In this document: in pieces, positions 43,863-55,770 of the stretch | How positions within the stretch are numbered: position 1 is the stretch's first letter | Layout of the letters: the number at the start of each line of letters is the position of its first letter | DNA from: Lineus longissimus | Lineage: Eukaryota > Nemertea > Pilidiophora > Heteronemertea > Lineidae | Assembly (NCBI RefSeq): GCF_910592395.1 | Contig: NC_088316.1 | Span: forward strand, 15,376,001-15,440,000 | DNA: 64,000 nucleotides | Direction: 5' to 3' | The notes under the pieces: model-generated | The model's input: only the letters and a program-made list of their open reading frames with translations | Database searches by the model: none | Told to the model about the DNA's origin: nothing | Position numbers and translations under genes: made by a program

Positions 43863-45023
43863 ATGTCAACTCCCTTGTTCGTCGCCGTTTTGCTAGTGTC
43901 CGTCACAGGTGAGTCTTTTTCCTAATAGGTCTACAATAGATGTGACATTTTGACAGAATCCGAACGTCTCGACATGGTCCACAGCTGACTTGTCTTGCCC
44001 AAACTGTCATAATAGTTAGCACCCTCAGGAAAAGTTTATGATGAAGCAATCTCCCTTTTTCACATTCCAGCTTCCCTGGCATGTAAAGGCCATTACACTC
44101 CTTTGATCAGGGGAGAGTGTATGGGTCACAATCTTGGGAGCATGATCCACGGCGAAAGACATCCAGGATGTCGGGCCAGATGTGACGACACCCCCGGCTG
44201 CAGAGGCTACTGGTTCAAAGTTGACATGCCCGGAAGAAGACTGAGGTGCCAGCTCAAGTCGGCCATGTGCAATAACGCGGTGGGGGCAGGAGAGCGCCAG
44301 ATGGGACGAATGTGGCAACGAGAAGGTAGGGAAATTTATACTTAGGCGACGTGGTCGTCGTGAAGACAGAAATAGCAGCGTGTGTGCCTGGCATAGCCAT
44401 AGGTCCATCCCCAGGTACCGACAACAAGTGGCAAACACCCAATTACCTGGGACTGATGACATGTTAGGGAAAGAGTTTTCAATCTTTTGTCGCCAGCGTT
44501 TTTCCTTGGCGTTGTCACCAGCACTAGGGCCTAGCGACTGTGGTAACTCTGACTGAGATTGAGAGAATCTCATGAATAGGCCCTGGTTGTTCTTCAAAAT
44601 CGGATTCTCAACCTCGATACTGGCGTTCAGTCTTTTTAAAAATCTATTTCTACAAAATGTGATAGTGTCACTCATATAACCTAATTTTTGTAAACAGGCT
44701 GCCCTGTGGTCGAGCCTGTGGTTCGGCCACCGCCACCAGCTCCAGTCACCCACGTCCACGTGATCAACGTGCCCGCCCCGGAGCCCGAGACCCAGTACAT
44801 CACTGTGCCCGCACCGGAGCCCGAGACGCAGTACATCACTGTGCCTGCACCAGAGCCCGAGACCCAGTATGTCAACGTTCCATCTCCTCAGATCATCTAT
44901 GGCCAGCAATCTCCTGAGCCTCAGGTCACCTACAGTTATGTCCCTGCAGCACAACAAGTCGTGTACTCAAATAAACCCGAGTCGTCCTCGTCCTCGTCTT
45001 CATCAGAAGAGGACGACGATTAA
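43863..45023 (+). CDS. Secreted PAN/Apple-like protein with Pro-rich repeats and acidic Ser tail, 208 aa
   Basis: Three exons: 43863-43908, 44071-44325, 44698-45023 (627 nt, phases consistent). Residues 1 to about 19 (MSTPLFVAVLLVSVTASLA) are a signal peptide. Residues about 20-100 hold eight cysteines in a pattern like a PAN/Apple module, including CRARCDDTPGCRGYWF; such modules bind protein or carbohydrate partners outside the cell. The third exon encodes three tandem 12-residue repeats of VPAPEPETQYIT type (36-bp DNA period), a Pro/Tyr/Gln stretch, then a run of eight Ser followed by EEDDD. The acidic Ser tail could be phosphorylated or bind calcium, as in some extracellular matrix proteins; that is only a suggestion. 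The poly(A) signal is at 45047-45052. I do not recognise a named orthologue. Confidence 0.85.
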
Positions 45024-45052
45024 AATAATTGTACGTGTAACAGCTGAATAAA

Positions 45053-46256
45053 AGAATTTAAAAAGATGATTGTATTCATGTCGTTTCTTTTCCTGATACC
45101 ACGCAATAGTTGCAGAATTATTCTGATTGCTGTAGCAATTATGTTTCTATGACATCTAGAGACGTAAATCTGGAAGTTAATGCAGACGACTCTCTCTGAA
45201 TCTTGTATTGTCCCAGATAGCGGCTCACGCAGCATCCTAGCCGAACCTGTGGTTTTCAATATACTCCGCAGATATCCCTCAGAGAGTCCACCACCCCATT
45301 CTGACCGCGTCGTGATTGACCGGGAGACCGGAACCGACCAGCCGTCCTCGAACATTTCAATACAATTGGACGAATAAGGGCATCCCATAGTGTAACGTTT
45401 TTAGTTGTTCCGAATATCGCAGTGTCTCATAAACTACTGACGGTCAAAAAAACCATGACTTTTTAATAGAGGGGATGATAGGAAAACGTGTGAATCTGTT
45501 TTTACCTTTCCTAAACAAGGAGGGGAAACTATCAGAAATGGAAACACTAAAAACAAAAGTGGCATTTTCGTAGGTAGACAAGGCTGGCTGCATGCATATT
45601 CATGCCAGTTGGAAAGTTACATGGAGATCCAATAGAGACTACGCGTAATAAAAACATTTCCAATGCATATTAAACAGCGCTTGTCATTTTAATGCATTAT
45701 CATTAACTTAATATGTTTATGCATGTTGCAGCGCTCAAAACATACTTATACATATGTTCAATTATTCCATATTATTTGTGGCGTTGTGTCAAAGTCCATA
45801 TTTTTATAAACTTCCCATCTGGCAAGTCAAGATGGTTACTAGTTGATTTTACAGTATACAACAACTTACTGTAAAGTCACACGGTCAATCTTTGCCGTGA
45901 CGGCGATTTGGACTCCCAGTTCGATGGGGTGATACGGTGGTGGTATCAAGGTCAGACGTGAAATTTGTAAGAGGAGTGAAAGGAGGGGAACTGGAAGGGA
46001 AAAGGGGAAGAATGTAAAGCTAAAATGTGTCTGGTGTATTGAGCCCAGTGGAGATTGGTGCGGGTGGGGAAGTCGCGTCTAGTGCTTGCATTTAAAGGTG
46101 CGAAGTAGCCAATAACATATTTGGCCAGGCAAAAAAGTTAACAAAAGAAAGTTTACTGATACAGGATTTATTCAGAAAACAATATTTTGTTGACGAAAAT
46201 GTGAATCACACAATTTACAGTTACAGCATATTTCTTGTTAAAAAGTCAGAAGACCT
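45053..46256. other. Spacer with one possible orphan exon
   Basis: A plus-strand frame at 45181-45377 follows an acceptor-like GTTAATGCAG and encodes a polar stretch with SESPPPHSDRVVIDRETG and the end SIQLDE-stop. It looks more like protein than its surroundings, but no partner exon with matching phase was found. A minus-strand frame (45020-45388) overlaps it. A minus-strand AATAAA at 46167-46172 serves the next gene. The rest holds nothing recognisable. Confidence 0.3.
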
Positions 46257-47180
46257 TTAGTTCTTCTCTCCGTTTATCCTGATTCTCCTGGTTCTCTGTT
46301 TTCTGACGTTCGAACGGTGAATTTCCTTACACCCCTGGATGCATTCGTGATACTTGTCCGTACAAACCGCAGTAGACTCCTGCATGCACCTCGCCCACAG
46401 GTAGAAGTCAACAAAACTGTCGTGCGCTTCGTCGCATGATGGTGTGATGAGGTTCCAGCAGCTGTTCTTTTTCAAGTAGATCATGGTCTCGCACTCGCGG
46501 ATGCACACGGTGTACTGGCCCAATGGGCTCATCCCTATTAAGAGAAAGAAGGTATAACTTAGATTTTGTCAACCTTACAGTCTTCCAGTAATGCTCTTTA
46601 TCTGACAGCCCGCCCGCCAGTAAAGGGACAATTCCCGTGACCGATATGAGGGGTTAGGTTGTGGTTGTTGTACCAACACCGACAGAAGGCGCCCGCATGT
46701 GTCCCTGTGGTATGTACATTGTATGAATAATGTATAATATTTCAAAACATGTCTTACCTTGGACTTGATTCTGTAGTAGAGCTACCAAAACCATGACGAA
46801 GTAAGCGATGCATGCAATCGAGATCTGCAAAATAAAGAGAAAGTCAGATAGCGGAAAGAGAAACATGATTCGAACCGAGAACACACTGATTATCACTCCC
46901 GACCTCAGACGGTCAAGTCACAAATCGCTTGGCGAGTCATCCTTTGACAGCGTTGGGATTGCTCAAGGGGACTGTTGCAGGGGTGACATTTTTTGGGGTG
47001 ATATTCACAATGAAAAAAACAACCTGGAGGAAATCCGAAATGCTACCAAAGTTAGGAAATATTCATCATTATGCACCATTAAATACCAGGGCCAGTTGCA
47101 TACTCCTCTCCTCGTGCAAGGTGAGCTCGTGTATAGAAGAAGACGATGGAAAATTTGAGAAATAACTGTCTCACCTTCAT
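46257..47180 (-). CDS. Small secreted cysteine-rich protein, 116 aa
   Basis: Three coding exons in transcript order: 47175-47180 (only ATGAAG), 46758-46824, 46257-46534 (351 nt, phases match). Residues 1 to about 24 (MKISIACIAYFVMVLVALL onward) form a signal peptide. The mature part has eight cysteines: C-x3-C (VCIREC), C-x7-C (CWNLITPSC), C-x6-C (CMQESTAVC) and C-x3-C (ECIQGC), enough for four disulfides, with aromatic and charged residues between them. The C-terminus is basic (RKQRTRRIRI) and could be a processing site. The pattern suggests a compact helical secreted peptide. No family was recognised, and hormone, defence and structural roles are all open. A poly(A) signal lies at 46167-46172. 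Confidence 0.82.
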
Positions 47181-47267
47181 AGCTGTGTGATGCTGTCCTT
47201 AGGAAGTTTTGACCTGATCGTTCTGGGAGTGATGTGAAATTTCCTGCTCCCTTCCTCTTAAACTATT

Positions 47268-47303
47268 GCAATGGCTTATAAGCGGCTTCACCAGCTTTTA
47301 TAG
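47268..47303 (-). promoter_or_regulatory. TATA-box promoter of the small cysteine-rich gene
   Basis: On the minus strand CTATAAAAGCTGG gives a consensus TATAAAA at 47296-47302, placing transcription start near 47268 and the ATG (47180) about 90 bp further on. A second, weaker GCTTATAAGC palindrome lies at 47274-47283. A strong TATA box fits a tissue-specific, highly expressed secreted product. Confidence 0.65.
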
Positions 47304-47784
47304 GATAGGACGTATGCTAATTGCCCCTAGACTTAAGTTAATTACTAATTAAATAGCCAGTTTTTGTCAATATGACCACGCTAAGTGAGCAAATGGTCAA
47401 ATCTTCCTCGGGATAAGGATGATTAGTAATTAGGTGTCTTTGTTTAAGGAATTATCAAAGACTCACTGTCCTTTACTGAAGGACACTTGAGCGATTATGA
47501 CGATGGGCTTATTATAACACCTGGACATGTTTTTGTTTGTTGGTATAGTTTTTAGATACGCAAATTCTTTGTCAAACCCAGTATATTTTTCAAACTCCAA
47601 ACACTACCTGAAGCTTGCATGCACAATGTCATCGCGCACGCTTCGTCAATATTTGCGCCAAGAGAATGCTCTACGCGATGTCGTCTGCAATAATTTATTC
47701 CTCATTATGAGAAATCGATTCTATCTCGCAGCTTCCATTTTCTGCCTGAAAGGAGGCGTCCATTCTCGATATATTATTCAATGA

Positions 47785-47890
47785 GGAACGCTAGGAATGG
47801 TTAAGACTCCATGATGGAACGCATGCTTTTGAAACGCAGGTAAGTCTGGCCCAAAATCAAGGTCGTGCGGGTTCGAATTGGGGGATGGGG
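47785..47890 (+). mobile_element. Possible tRNA-derived SINE fragment
   Basis: An A-box-like word (TAGGAATGGTTAAGA, near 47790) is followed about 60 bp later by a B-box-like GGTTCGAATT (near 47871). The spacing and words suit a decayed tRNA-derived SINE promoter, but no cloverleaf forms and no tail is clear. Confidence 0.3.
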
Positions 47891-50800
47891 TGACATTTTG
47901 TAAGACGAACAGTCATTTCGCGCCAACGGTGAGAAACCACATGCCCGGTTTGGTGTTGTTATGACAGTTTATCAGCGAATCTTTAGGGCTGCACCCAGAT
48001 GCCGGTATGCCGGTGTGCATTACATGTTATACATTTATAACGCACCATATATACACAGGGTGTCCCATAATATTTTGTCCAACATAAAACCTCATCACCA
48101 GGAGCTGAAACCAGTGCACCAACGTGCCATTAACATGGAACAATATCACACTGAACGAGGTAAAACACAAAATAATTTTGGTCACCTTTATTGCACTCAT
48201 TTCTCTTTTGTCCTGCGATCGTGACAAAGCATTTTTTCACAATTGCTTCCGATTCAAACCATACATGTTCCGTTTCCATGGCGACAAAATTGAATAAATT
48301 CCTCCCGGCGTCTGCGTCTGATATATACGAGCGGTTGTTATTCATTTATACACTATATTTGTATTTTATCGTCTTGCTGGGAAAATGCAATCGGGCAGAC
48401 TATCCAGATATAATTTAGTACATATACCGGTATAGCCAACAAAATGTAGAAATCTTATGCAGACCATTTCGTCATCCTGATCGGCTTTCCTTAATGTACC
48501 AGATTAAAGGACGAGGCCGGTCCACTGCGTCCGGAGTGTTACCAGACGTGGTACCAGACAGGACAGTAGACTATGCAAGTCACATGAGGGTAGTTCGAGT
48601 ATGGTCACTATGGCTTTTGGGCTCTTTGGCTATTAGGCGAAGAAACTGCAGGGCCGTATTCATCCGGCTTTTTCTGGTCGTCTGCGGTCGTGCTTCTGTC
48701 GGCAATATACAGTCGACAACTCGTTCCGACTATGTTACAGTTAGTCCAGCTGCAGAATCGATGAATCCCTGGAATGAATACAATACGTGGCTGGACACGA
48801 ATAACACATGTTGTAAAGACAAATTTGCCATAAAAATATGAATATGAATGTTAACGTGAATAAATGATAGCATTAGGCCGTCATTTTAGGTCAGTGATCA
48901 CCATTAGGCCGGGATGTTGTCACTTGTATCGTGTCACTTTCAAAACGAAAGTAATTTCCGAAAGATGGATTCACGGCGCCATTTTTCGATGCAGCCCGTC
49001 ATCATATTTATCGGGAGGGACAAGGCCAACACCACTGCGTCCGGAGTATACTCAAAACCAGCCTCCACGCAACTTGATGCTCTTCATTTGCATATCGATC
49101 CAAGCAAATCATAATCACTGCTGGTTGAGAGAAGAGACATGAGTCACCATCGCCATTGATGACGTCATATTCATTTAGTTGGCTGATTGATTTAACTGTG
49201 ACCTTCTTGTACACTCATAGCCATTCAAGCCTTAATGTTATTCGTCGTAATCACGCTGATGAAGTCTGTTAAAACAGTATACTAGAGAAGCAACCCAGAA
49301 TGCTTATTCTTTCTGTTGATAAGACCATAATCACTAAACTAACTATGTTCCAATCGATGGGACCGATGGGGACGATCCTTAAGCTCTCTCAAAATGAACG
49401 ATTATGAGTGCACCATTCGCACATGCTCGCCTCCTTTAAGCCGGTCCACTGGGATCATCATTCAAACTTGGCATCGACTCTGTGGTGAAACTAAAACATC
49501 TCCAAATGAAATAGCAATTAAAACGTATAGTTAAGTGAAGATTTACGAATCTAGCAATTCAACCTTCTAATTACGCTTTTGGAACGAACTGTACTTGAGA
49601 CAGATATCAAAAAGCTCCTTTATATTAGCTTAGTTTATGGTACAAGCGGTGGTTGGCTGGTTCAATGATTGGTAAACAGATGGCATGGGCAATGATGGTT
49701 TTTGCCTACATGTATCTTCTGTTTTGTCTGGTAGTTTTTATTTGTGTGTGTTGGTCTTCCCCCAAATGATATATTGTTATTGCACGGGATCGGTAATATG
49801 ATACCATTCCTCATTCCCTTGTTGAATCTCTTAAACGATGCACTAGACTGGTTTTGCAAGCCTTACGAAGAGCTACGAACGACAAACGACGAAATACGAA
49901 GTATGTGAATGTGTCTAATCGTTTTATCCTACAACTAAGTATATATTATAACAGCTAATTTACGAGTGTCACGCAAATGAAGTCGCGCAGGATTTGACAA
50001 CACCAAAGACCTTCGCACTTCGTCGTGCTAAACCTGCCTAATAACCCACTTGGCCATCTGAAGACGACTTTTGCTCAGTCTAGACACTTGTTATTCATCG
50101 ATTTCTTCTTCATCTCTCTACACTATGTTGATCCGCTTGTCGCCGTTGGTTACCAGCGAAAGACGGCTAACGCAAGAGAACACGGATCTTGTATTGGCAT
50201 CTCTTGCGGGGGCGTTCGCTTAAGATTTCAATGAAAATATATAGGCTGATTTACGGTTTGGTCCACATTGTTGCTGCGATTGAGGATTTTGGTACAGGCC
50301 AAGACTGGTCATACCCGTTTATCTTACAGGAGGTTCAGTTTACTCGGGCTGCCCGTGCAACGGGTCAAGAACAGGCAAGGCTTTACGCCGATGCCACACA
50401 CTGTTACATGTACAGTAATATCAATTTCTTTCCTAATGTTCCAAAATATTTGTCAGCAATAGGCATTGATCAACTTGGGGATATATATATATCGAACAGG
50501 TCACACCCTTAGACAGAGCTCAATCCCGGCCGTTGCCCGTAAAATTGACAACCAAAGATTTCACGATACGACTTGAGGTCAACAACAAAGGTAAATAAGA
50601 TTTGAAGTGTAATGACTTTTATTGTGTCTGTCTATACTTATGGTCGGGTTTTATCAGTCTATCATTGATATGAACCAGATCGATGACACTTTAATTCCTA
50701 AATCGTGTTGATATCGGGAAAAGACGTCTCCGAGATTTTGTCCATGCATGTTATGTGATTGTCAACAACGTTATTGATTTAATGTCGATCTTTTCTGTAA

Positions 50801-51911
50801 ACAATATCATTATGCTAATCTACGCAGTAAACAACGAAATCTACTACAAACATGACAAAGGTTACTTTAGGTTCACCTGGAAGGTCTGGCCAGACATGAT
50901 CGGGAGTTCCAGCCCTAAGTAATGACGGTGAAGTGTTTTTTCCTTAGTATTTCAGCGTGAACACTGTTTTCAAATCTGAAGTTGTAAAGCTGGTGAGACT
51001 ACTAAGAAGAGGTTTATGGTGGCAATGTTCTGCAGGGGCTTAGGTTGAAAAAGTTCGAGTCTCTAGAATCATTTCGATGTCCCAATATCGTTCTTGGGTG
51101 TGGAGAGGGGAGAAGGTCATCCTTACTCACACAAGTTAATGTCATTTGGCTTGTAATGCATCGAAAGACCTGACAAAATTTCATGTCACTGGAAGACAAA
51201 ATCTAATAATCATATCCGGTTGATTCGTACAAAGATTTCAAGAAATATCAAAAGATTTAATAAGGCATCTAATACGTCCGCCAATACTCGGGCAATCCTC
51301 AAAATGTTTTCGAAATTGAGTGCCTTGTTTTGTTCAGTAACAGGAACCATACTAATGGACACGCTTCATGGATAGAACCACTGAAGCATGTACATTGACC
51401 CAGTGATATTTCGGGGTCAGGTCAGCATGATAAGGCATGCTTTATATGCAATTTTGAACTCCCATTGGCATTGCTTTGGATTACGTCGGCCTGACTTTTA
51501 TCTTGTAAAATGCTGAAGTGCTGACACGTCCCCTTGTTACCTGGGTACGAGCACAATATGTGCGAACCAAGGTTCGAGGTTGCCCACTTAATATTCGCTT
51601 GAAGAGGATTCAACGAGATCTCAACATTATTGTTATCATCTGTCAGTTCTATTGAAGCATTGATAGAAATATAACCACAACATAGACAAGAGCTAACCAC
51701 ATGAAACACGTACAGTGTCTTCAACGTATTCTTTCTTAGCGTAGTGTCTTAGGCAAGGCAGACAGTTTTATATCGTATTTCATCTTCTAATAACCGTTGG
51801 ATGATGTCTATTGCACAGTGGGTGAAACAGGTAATTGCGATTTTCAAAGATTTGTTTTGCCACTCTCTTGCTCTGTGGGATCACGTAATCATTACAACCA
51901 TAATACCATCT

Positions 51912-52038
51912 TCGTCATCATCATAATTATCATCATCATCATACCATTAGTACCTACTACCAGAATTGTATCATCGATTAACCACCAGAAATATGTAATG
52001 CATATGGTCGCCATTTTTAAATCATCATCATCATCATC
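51912..52038. repeat. Two ATC/ATT-type microsatellite patches
   Basis: Imperfect CAT/ATC runs lie at 51912-51941 and an 18-bp ATC run at 52021-52038, separated by about 80 bp of unique sequence. Confidence 0.8.
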
Positions 52039-53556
52039 GGTCACCATACTTTAAGATGTACCGCTTTTTTAGGCTTGACCCCTTTAACTGTAATTAATAT
52101 AATAAGATTCGCCATTTCATAAAAAAAGCATTACGTTCCAAACGCCATCATCGTAAAAAATATTCACACATACTGTATTATCGTCATTCCTCCTCGTTGT
52201 CATCAATATTGCCTCCAGAATCACAGCACCGTCATTGTCATCTAGTAGGCCTACATATACATTACCAATCAGTTTAGTAGCACTGGTATCATTATCATCC
52301 TCAGCTCTTCCTTGTCACCATTATCGCAATCGCAAAATCCTACTCTCATGTCATAGCTTAAACAAAGGAAACGAGGAATTACCCTTTCGATAAGACAGGA
52401 ATTGATAAAAAAGCTATCTATCTGTCAAGTCTGACATACTTGTAATTTTAACAATGTCAACATAGGCTTTGTTTGGCAACAAATGGTCTTATCTGTATCT
52501 CGCCATGAAACGATCGATTCCTTAGCGGTTCGATAGTTGACTTACTCATCACTTCGGGTTTTCCTGCGGTCAATATGCAAGTACACGGTAATGAGCTCGT
52601 TTTAGGAACTTCAAGATACTTAAGACAATAATTTCATTGTAAAGGTACTCATCTGTGTGAAATTGTGGGTGTGATGAATTTGATAAGATAAAAAGTTTTG
52701 AAGTTCGTTTTCTTTCTGGGCTTCCCATAATATTGTGAGGCCTCACCTGACACGACTTTATTGGTAAATTTTCAAAAATGTCTAAACTGAAAGTAGTGAT
52801 CTCATGATGTCGTCATTCTTGGCCATTATCGTATTTTGTTGAGATAATAGTGTTGCATTTGGGTTTATGTTTCAGTTCTTGATCGACCTGTTATACAGTC
52901 TACTAAAGCTTTCGATCGATATGCGAATGTAGTTCTCCAAAAACGGCAATCTCTCAGATTCTAACAGTGCCTCACCATGAACCGTCGATGATTCAGCTCT
53001 TCGTTATGTACCTTCTGAAGTAAATTTCAAGAAAAGAAGAACTTGACAATTTGTAAGGCGCTGCGGCAGCCCTGTTGAAGGATGCATCAGGTGGTAATGA
53101 GACTGGTCTGGAGCAGGGCTTACCTGCTGATTGCACTGATGCCGTGAATCTGCTCTAAGTAATGACGAGATTGACTGCTCTAGGCAATGGTTTATTCTTC
53201 ACCGTTCGGATGCATTTTCTGTATTTTTTGCACCAAGACGGTTAGTTCGTTTTGATGCACAGTCTGTTTTAGTTTCTACTTCTGTTTGAGTCACTAGTCG
53301 AAGAAAGGTGGCCATCATGAGTAATCTATCAACAACATCATCTGGTAAATTCACTGAGTTTAAAGATGAAATAGAGTACCACTGGTGAACCAACAAGCAA
53401 GTAACCGGCCAGTTTGAGCAAGGCTTGTTGTGCCAGCACATTACGGCATTTGCTTAGGAGGCAATGAGAAGCTGGATGTAGCAATGGCAACACCATTCTC
53501 TGATCATGATTGTTGGATGTTACTCGATGGCAACTAAGTCCTCTGATCCACCACGT

Positions 53557-53601
53557 AAGTGCACTACATGCAATTACGGAGGGCACGTCCTAGTAAATTG
53601 G
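53557..53601 (+). pseudogene. Possible relic of a retroelement gag zinc knuckle
   Basis: The frame reads K-C-T-T-C-N-Y-G-G-H-V-L-V-N-W, the CX2CX4HX4C spacing of a retroviral-type zinc knuckle with the last Cys replaced by Trp. The surrounding frame is soon interrupted and no reverse transcriptase or integrase was seen, so this could be chance. Confidence 0.2.
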
Positions 53602-55683
53602 TCCGCCAGGTGGTCCAGGAGTTCACTCCGTGATTCTACTCTCAATAATGAGAGGAATGTTCACCGATGAGAGCAAGAGGCTTGGTCCATTCTTTCTTCC
53701 TTTGAACACTGAGAGGTTTCGTATCGCTCCAGGATTTAGGAGGGTCGTGAATCATCATTAAAACTTCAGTAGGTTCTCATACCTGAAATGGAATATAACA
53801 TCGATGATTGGGCTTTAGTAAAGATTGGTTCTTCTCTCTCTGAGACTACACTTGTTGGGTTATTTCTCCAATAAAGATCCAGAACGTTGGATTATTCCGA
53901 TATACTACTTAAGCAATGCCGGGTACAATAGTCGGACAAGAAATAGATGGCGTCACTACTCCAAGGGCTGTAAGTTGTGGTCGACTTTCCTTCTGCCGTA
54001 TTCTTTAGGGCCAACTCCGAATAATCCAAACTACAAATGTTAGATAGATAACCCAGTAGCTCTTAGACCCAACAGCGTCGTTGCTCTGGCAGCGTTTGAT
54101 CGTGTCGCTTTCCGAATTCCCAATATATTTCGTAATCAGCTGAAACACACACCAATCAGCCAACTTTGTCGGATTGTTCCTCTGCAGAATCAATCTATTG
54201 ACCGGTCTTATTGTTCTCCAATCAGCATTGTTTTTATTCCGTCAGCTCAAATGAACTGACCGTTAAGGAGTGTTGATATAAGAACTAACAATATTGTGAT
54301 CTGTCTTTAACGATAGTTCATGCAGTCTATGTCTTGTCCCAAGAGGTAAAAGCATTCAAAATGATAGAAGATATAGCATATGAGACTTTGTCTCATTACT
54401 CCATGGTTTATTGAAAGACAAGTTTGAAAAGCACTTAAAATGCCATATAAAATTAACTCTAACTTAGAACTGAAAAATGACATTCCCTGGAAATTTACTC
54501 GGGAATTCTTCCATCTCATGATAGATTCCAGGCACGAGAATACGAGTCGTGTTTCCGTCTGGTACACAGAGTCATGCAAGTTCAGAACGTGGGTAAATAT
54601 TGACACTTTCTATTGTAAGACATGGATTTGATATCTTTTATGGACCTTGCGACCTGTTATAGCATAAAAATCATAACCCCTTCCACACGAGATGATAAAT
54701 GCATAATGTATTGTACTATTGTAGTGAATTAACTGCAGATAAGATATCGTTTGTGGTTACGTTTCAACTCCGTATCAAGCTTGCTTACATCTGCATCTTC
54801 AATCTGCTGTGCATGCACAGCTTTGAAAGGAGTTGATGCACAAATGCCTCTCATGCCTCTCTGACTACATAGGTCCGTGATGATGTTGTTTTCGGCGTCT
54901 TTTTAATAATAGCGGTAACTAACTCGTTGTCATTGTATTTGATAGGGACGACTGATACCTCATTACCAACCCTGGTAGAGCTGGTCGAAGCAATGTTTCG
55001 TACTGTGTGTTCACAATTCGCATTAAGCTTACTTTTTAATTAGGTGCCTGGTTGGAACGTCACAAACGCAAACATATCGGTTATAATTGAAATTCCTGTC
55101 GCGTTGTTTGCATATTTCAGCAGCTGTGCAAACCCCTAGCGGCTTACAAAATCACATGTGCTCTTTGTAATTTCATATACATCATATAGAAACAAAAGCT
55201 TAACTGGTGGAGCCGTACGTTTTTCCATAAATCTGTTGGAATATGGACATAACACTGCTTTGCCGTAAAAGGCAGCGAAGTGTAGTTGGATGTGCACGTC
55301 AAGAGGTTTCAGATGGTGTTTATGATCTGATGATGGGATCCGAGTGACAGTAAGTTTGATTTTACCATGGTGGCAGCAGCTGGTGGAGTCATTTACGGTT
55401 GTACTGCTACAATCATGTACGATGCATACCGAGGTGATGTACTATCAAGTTTTATACTTCAGCGGCAATTTTCTCCCCAAAATCACTATCGTCTTCTCGA
55501 TGAATCGTTAAACGTCACGAAGTGAAGTTCAATTAGTGGCTTGTTATTGAAGTGGGAGAAACTTAAACAAACACAGATTCAATAGGATCTGTCAGTGACT
55601 TGACGTATCCTTCGATTTTCTAGATGGACTTGCTGTGCATACGCGCTGTGCATTATTGCCTGTAGAAACAATGCACTGAATAG

Positions 55684-55770
55684 GTGACTCACGAAGCCAC
55701 GTCTCGTCCGTGACGTCCAGCCAGCGCGACATGCTGCAGGAGGTCCTCAGGCGAGTTGACTCAATCGATC
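55684..55770 (+). other. Possible orphan coding exon
   Basis: An 87-bp GC-richer island lies between an acceptor-like GAATAG and a donor-like GTAAAT. Its open frame includes SSVTSSQRDMLQEVL and RRVDSIDR, which looks like a helix of a real protein. No flanking exon of the same gene was found, so it may be an isolated exon of an unidentified gene or chance. Confidence 0.25.

Noticed and set aside
44025-44957. A 310-codon minus-strand open frame opposite the PAN-like gene.
   Set aside because: It runs across exons and an intron of the sense gene, is low-complexity opposite the 36-bp repeat, and has no recognisable domain. A conserved homologue would overturn this.
47860-47885. A functional tRNA gene suggested by GGTTCGAAT.
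   Set aside because: No acceptor or anticodon stems can be paired; at best it is a decayed tRNA-derived SINE.
50189-50512. A 107-codon plus-strand open frame in the gene-poor region.
   Set aside because: No recognisable domain, no splice or promoter context, and frames of this size are common by chance here.
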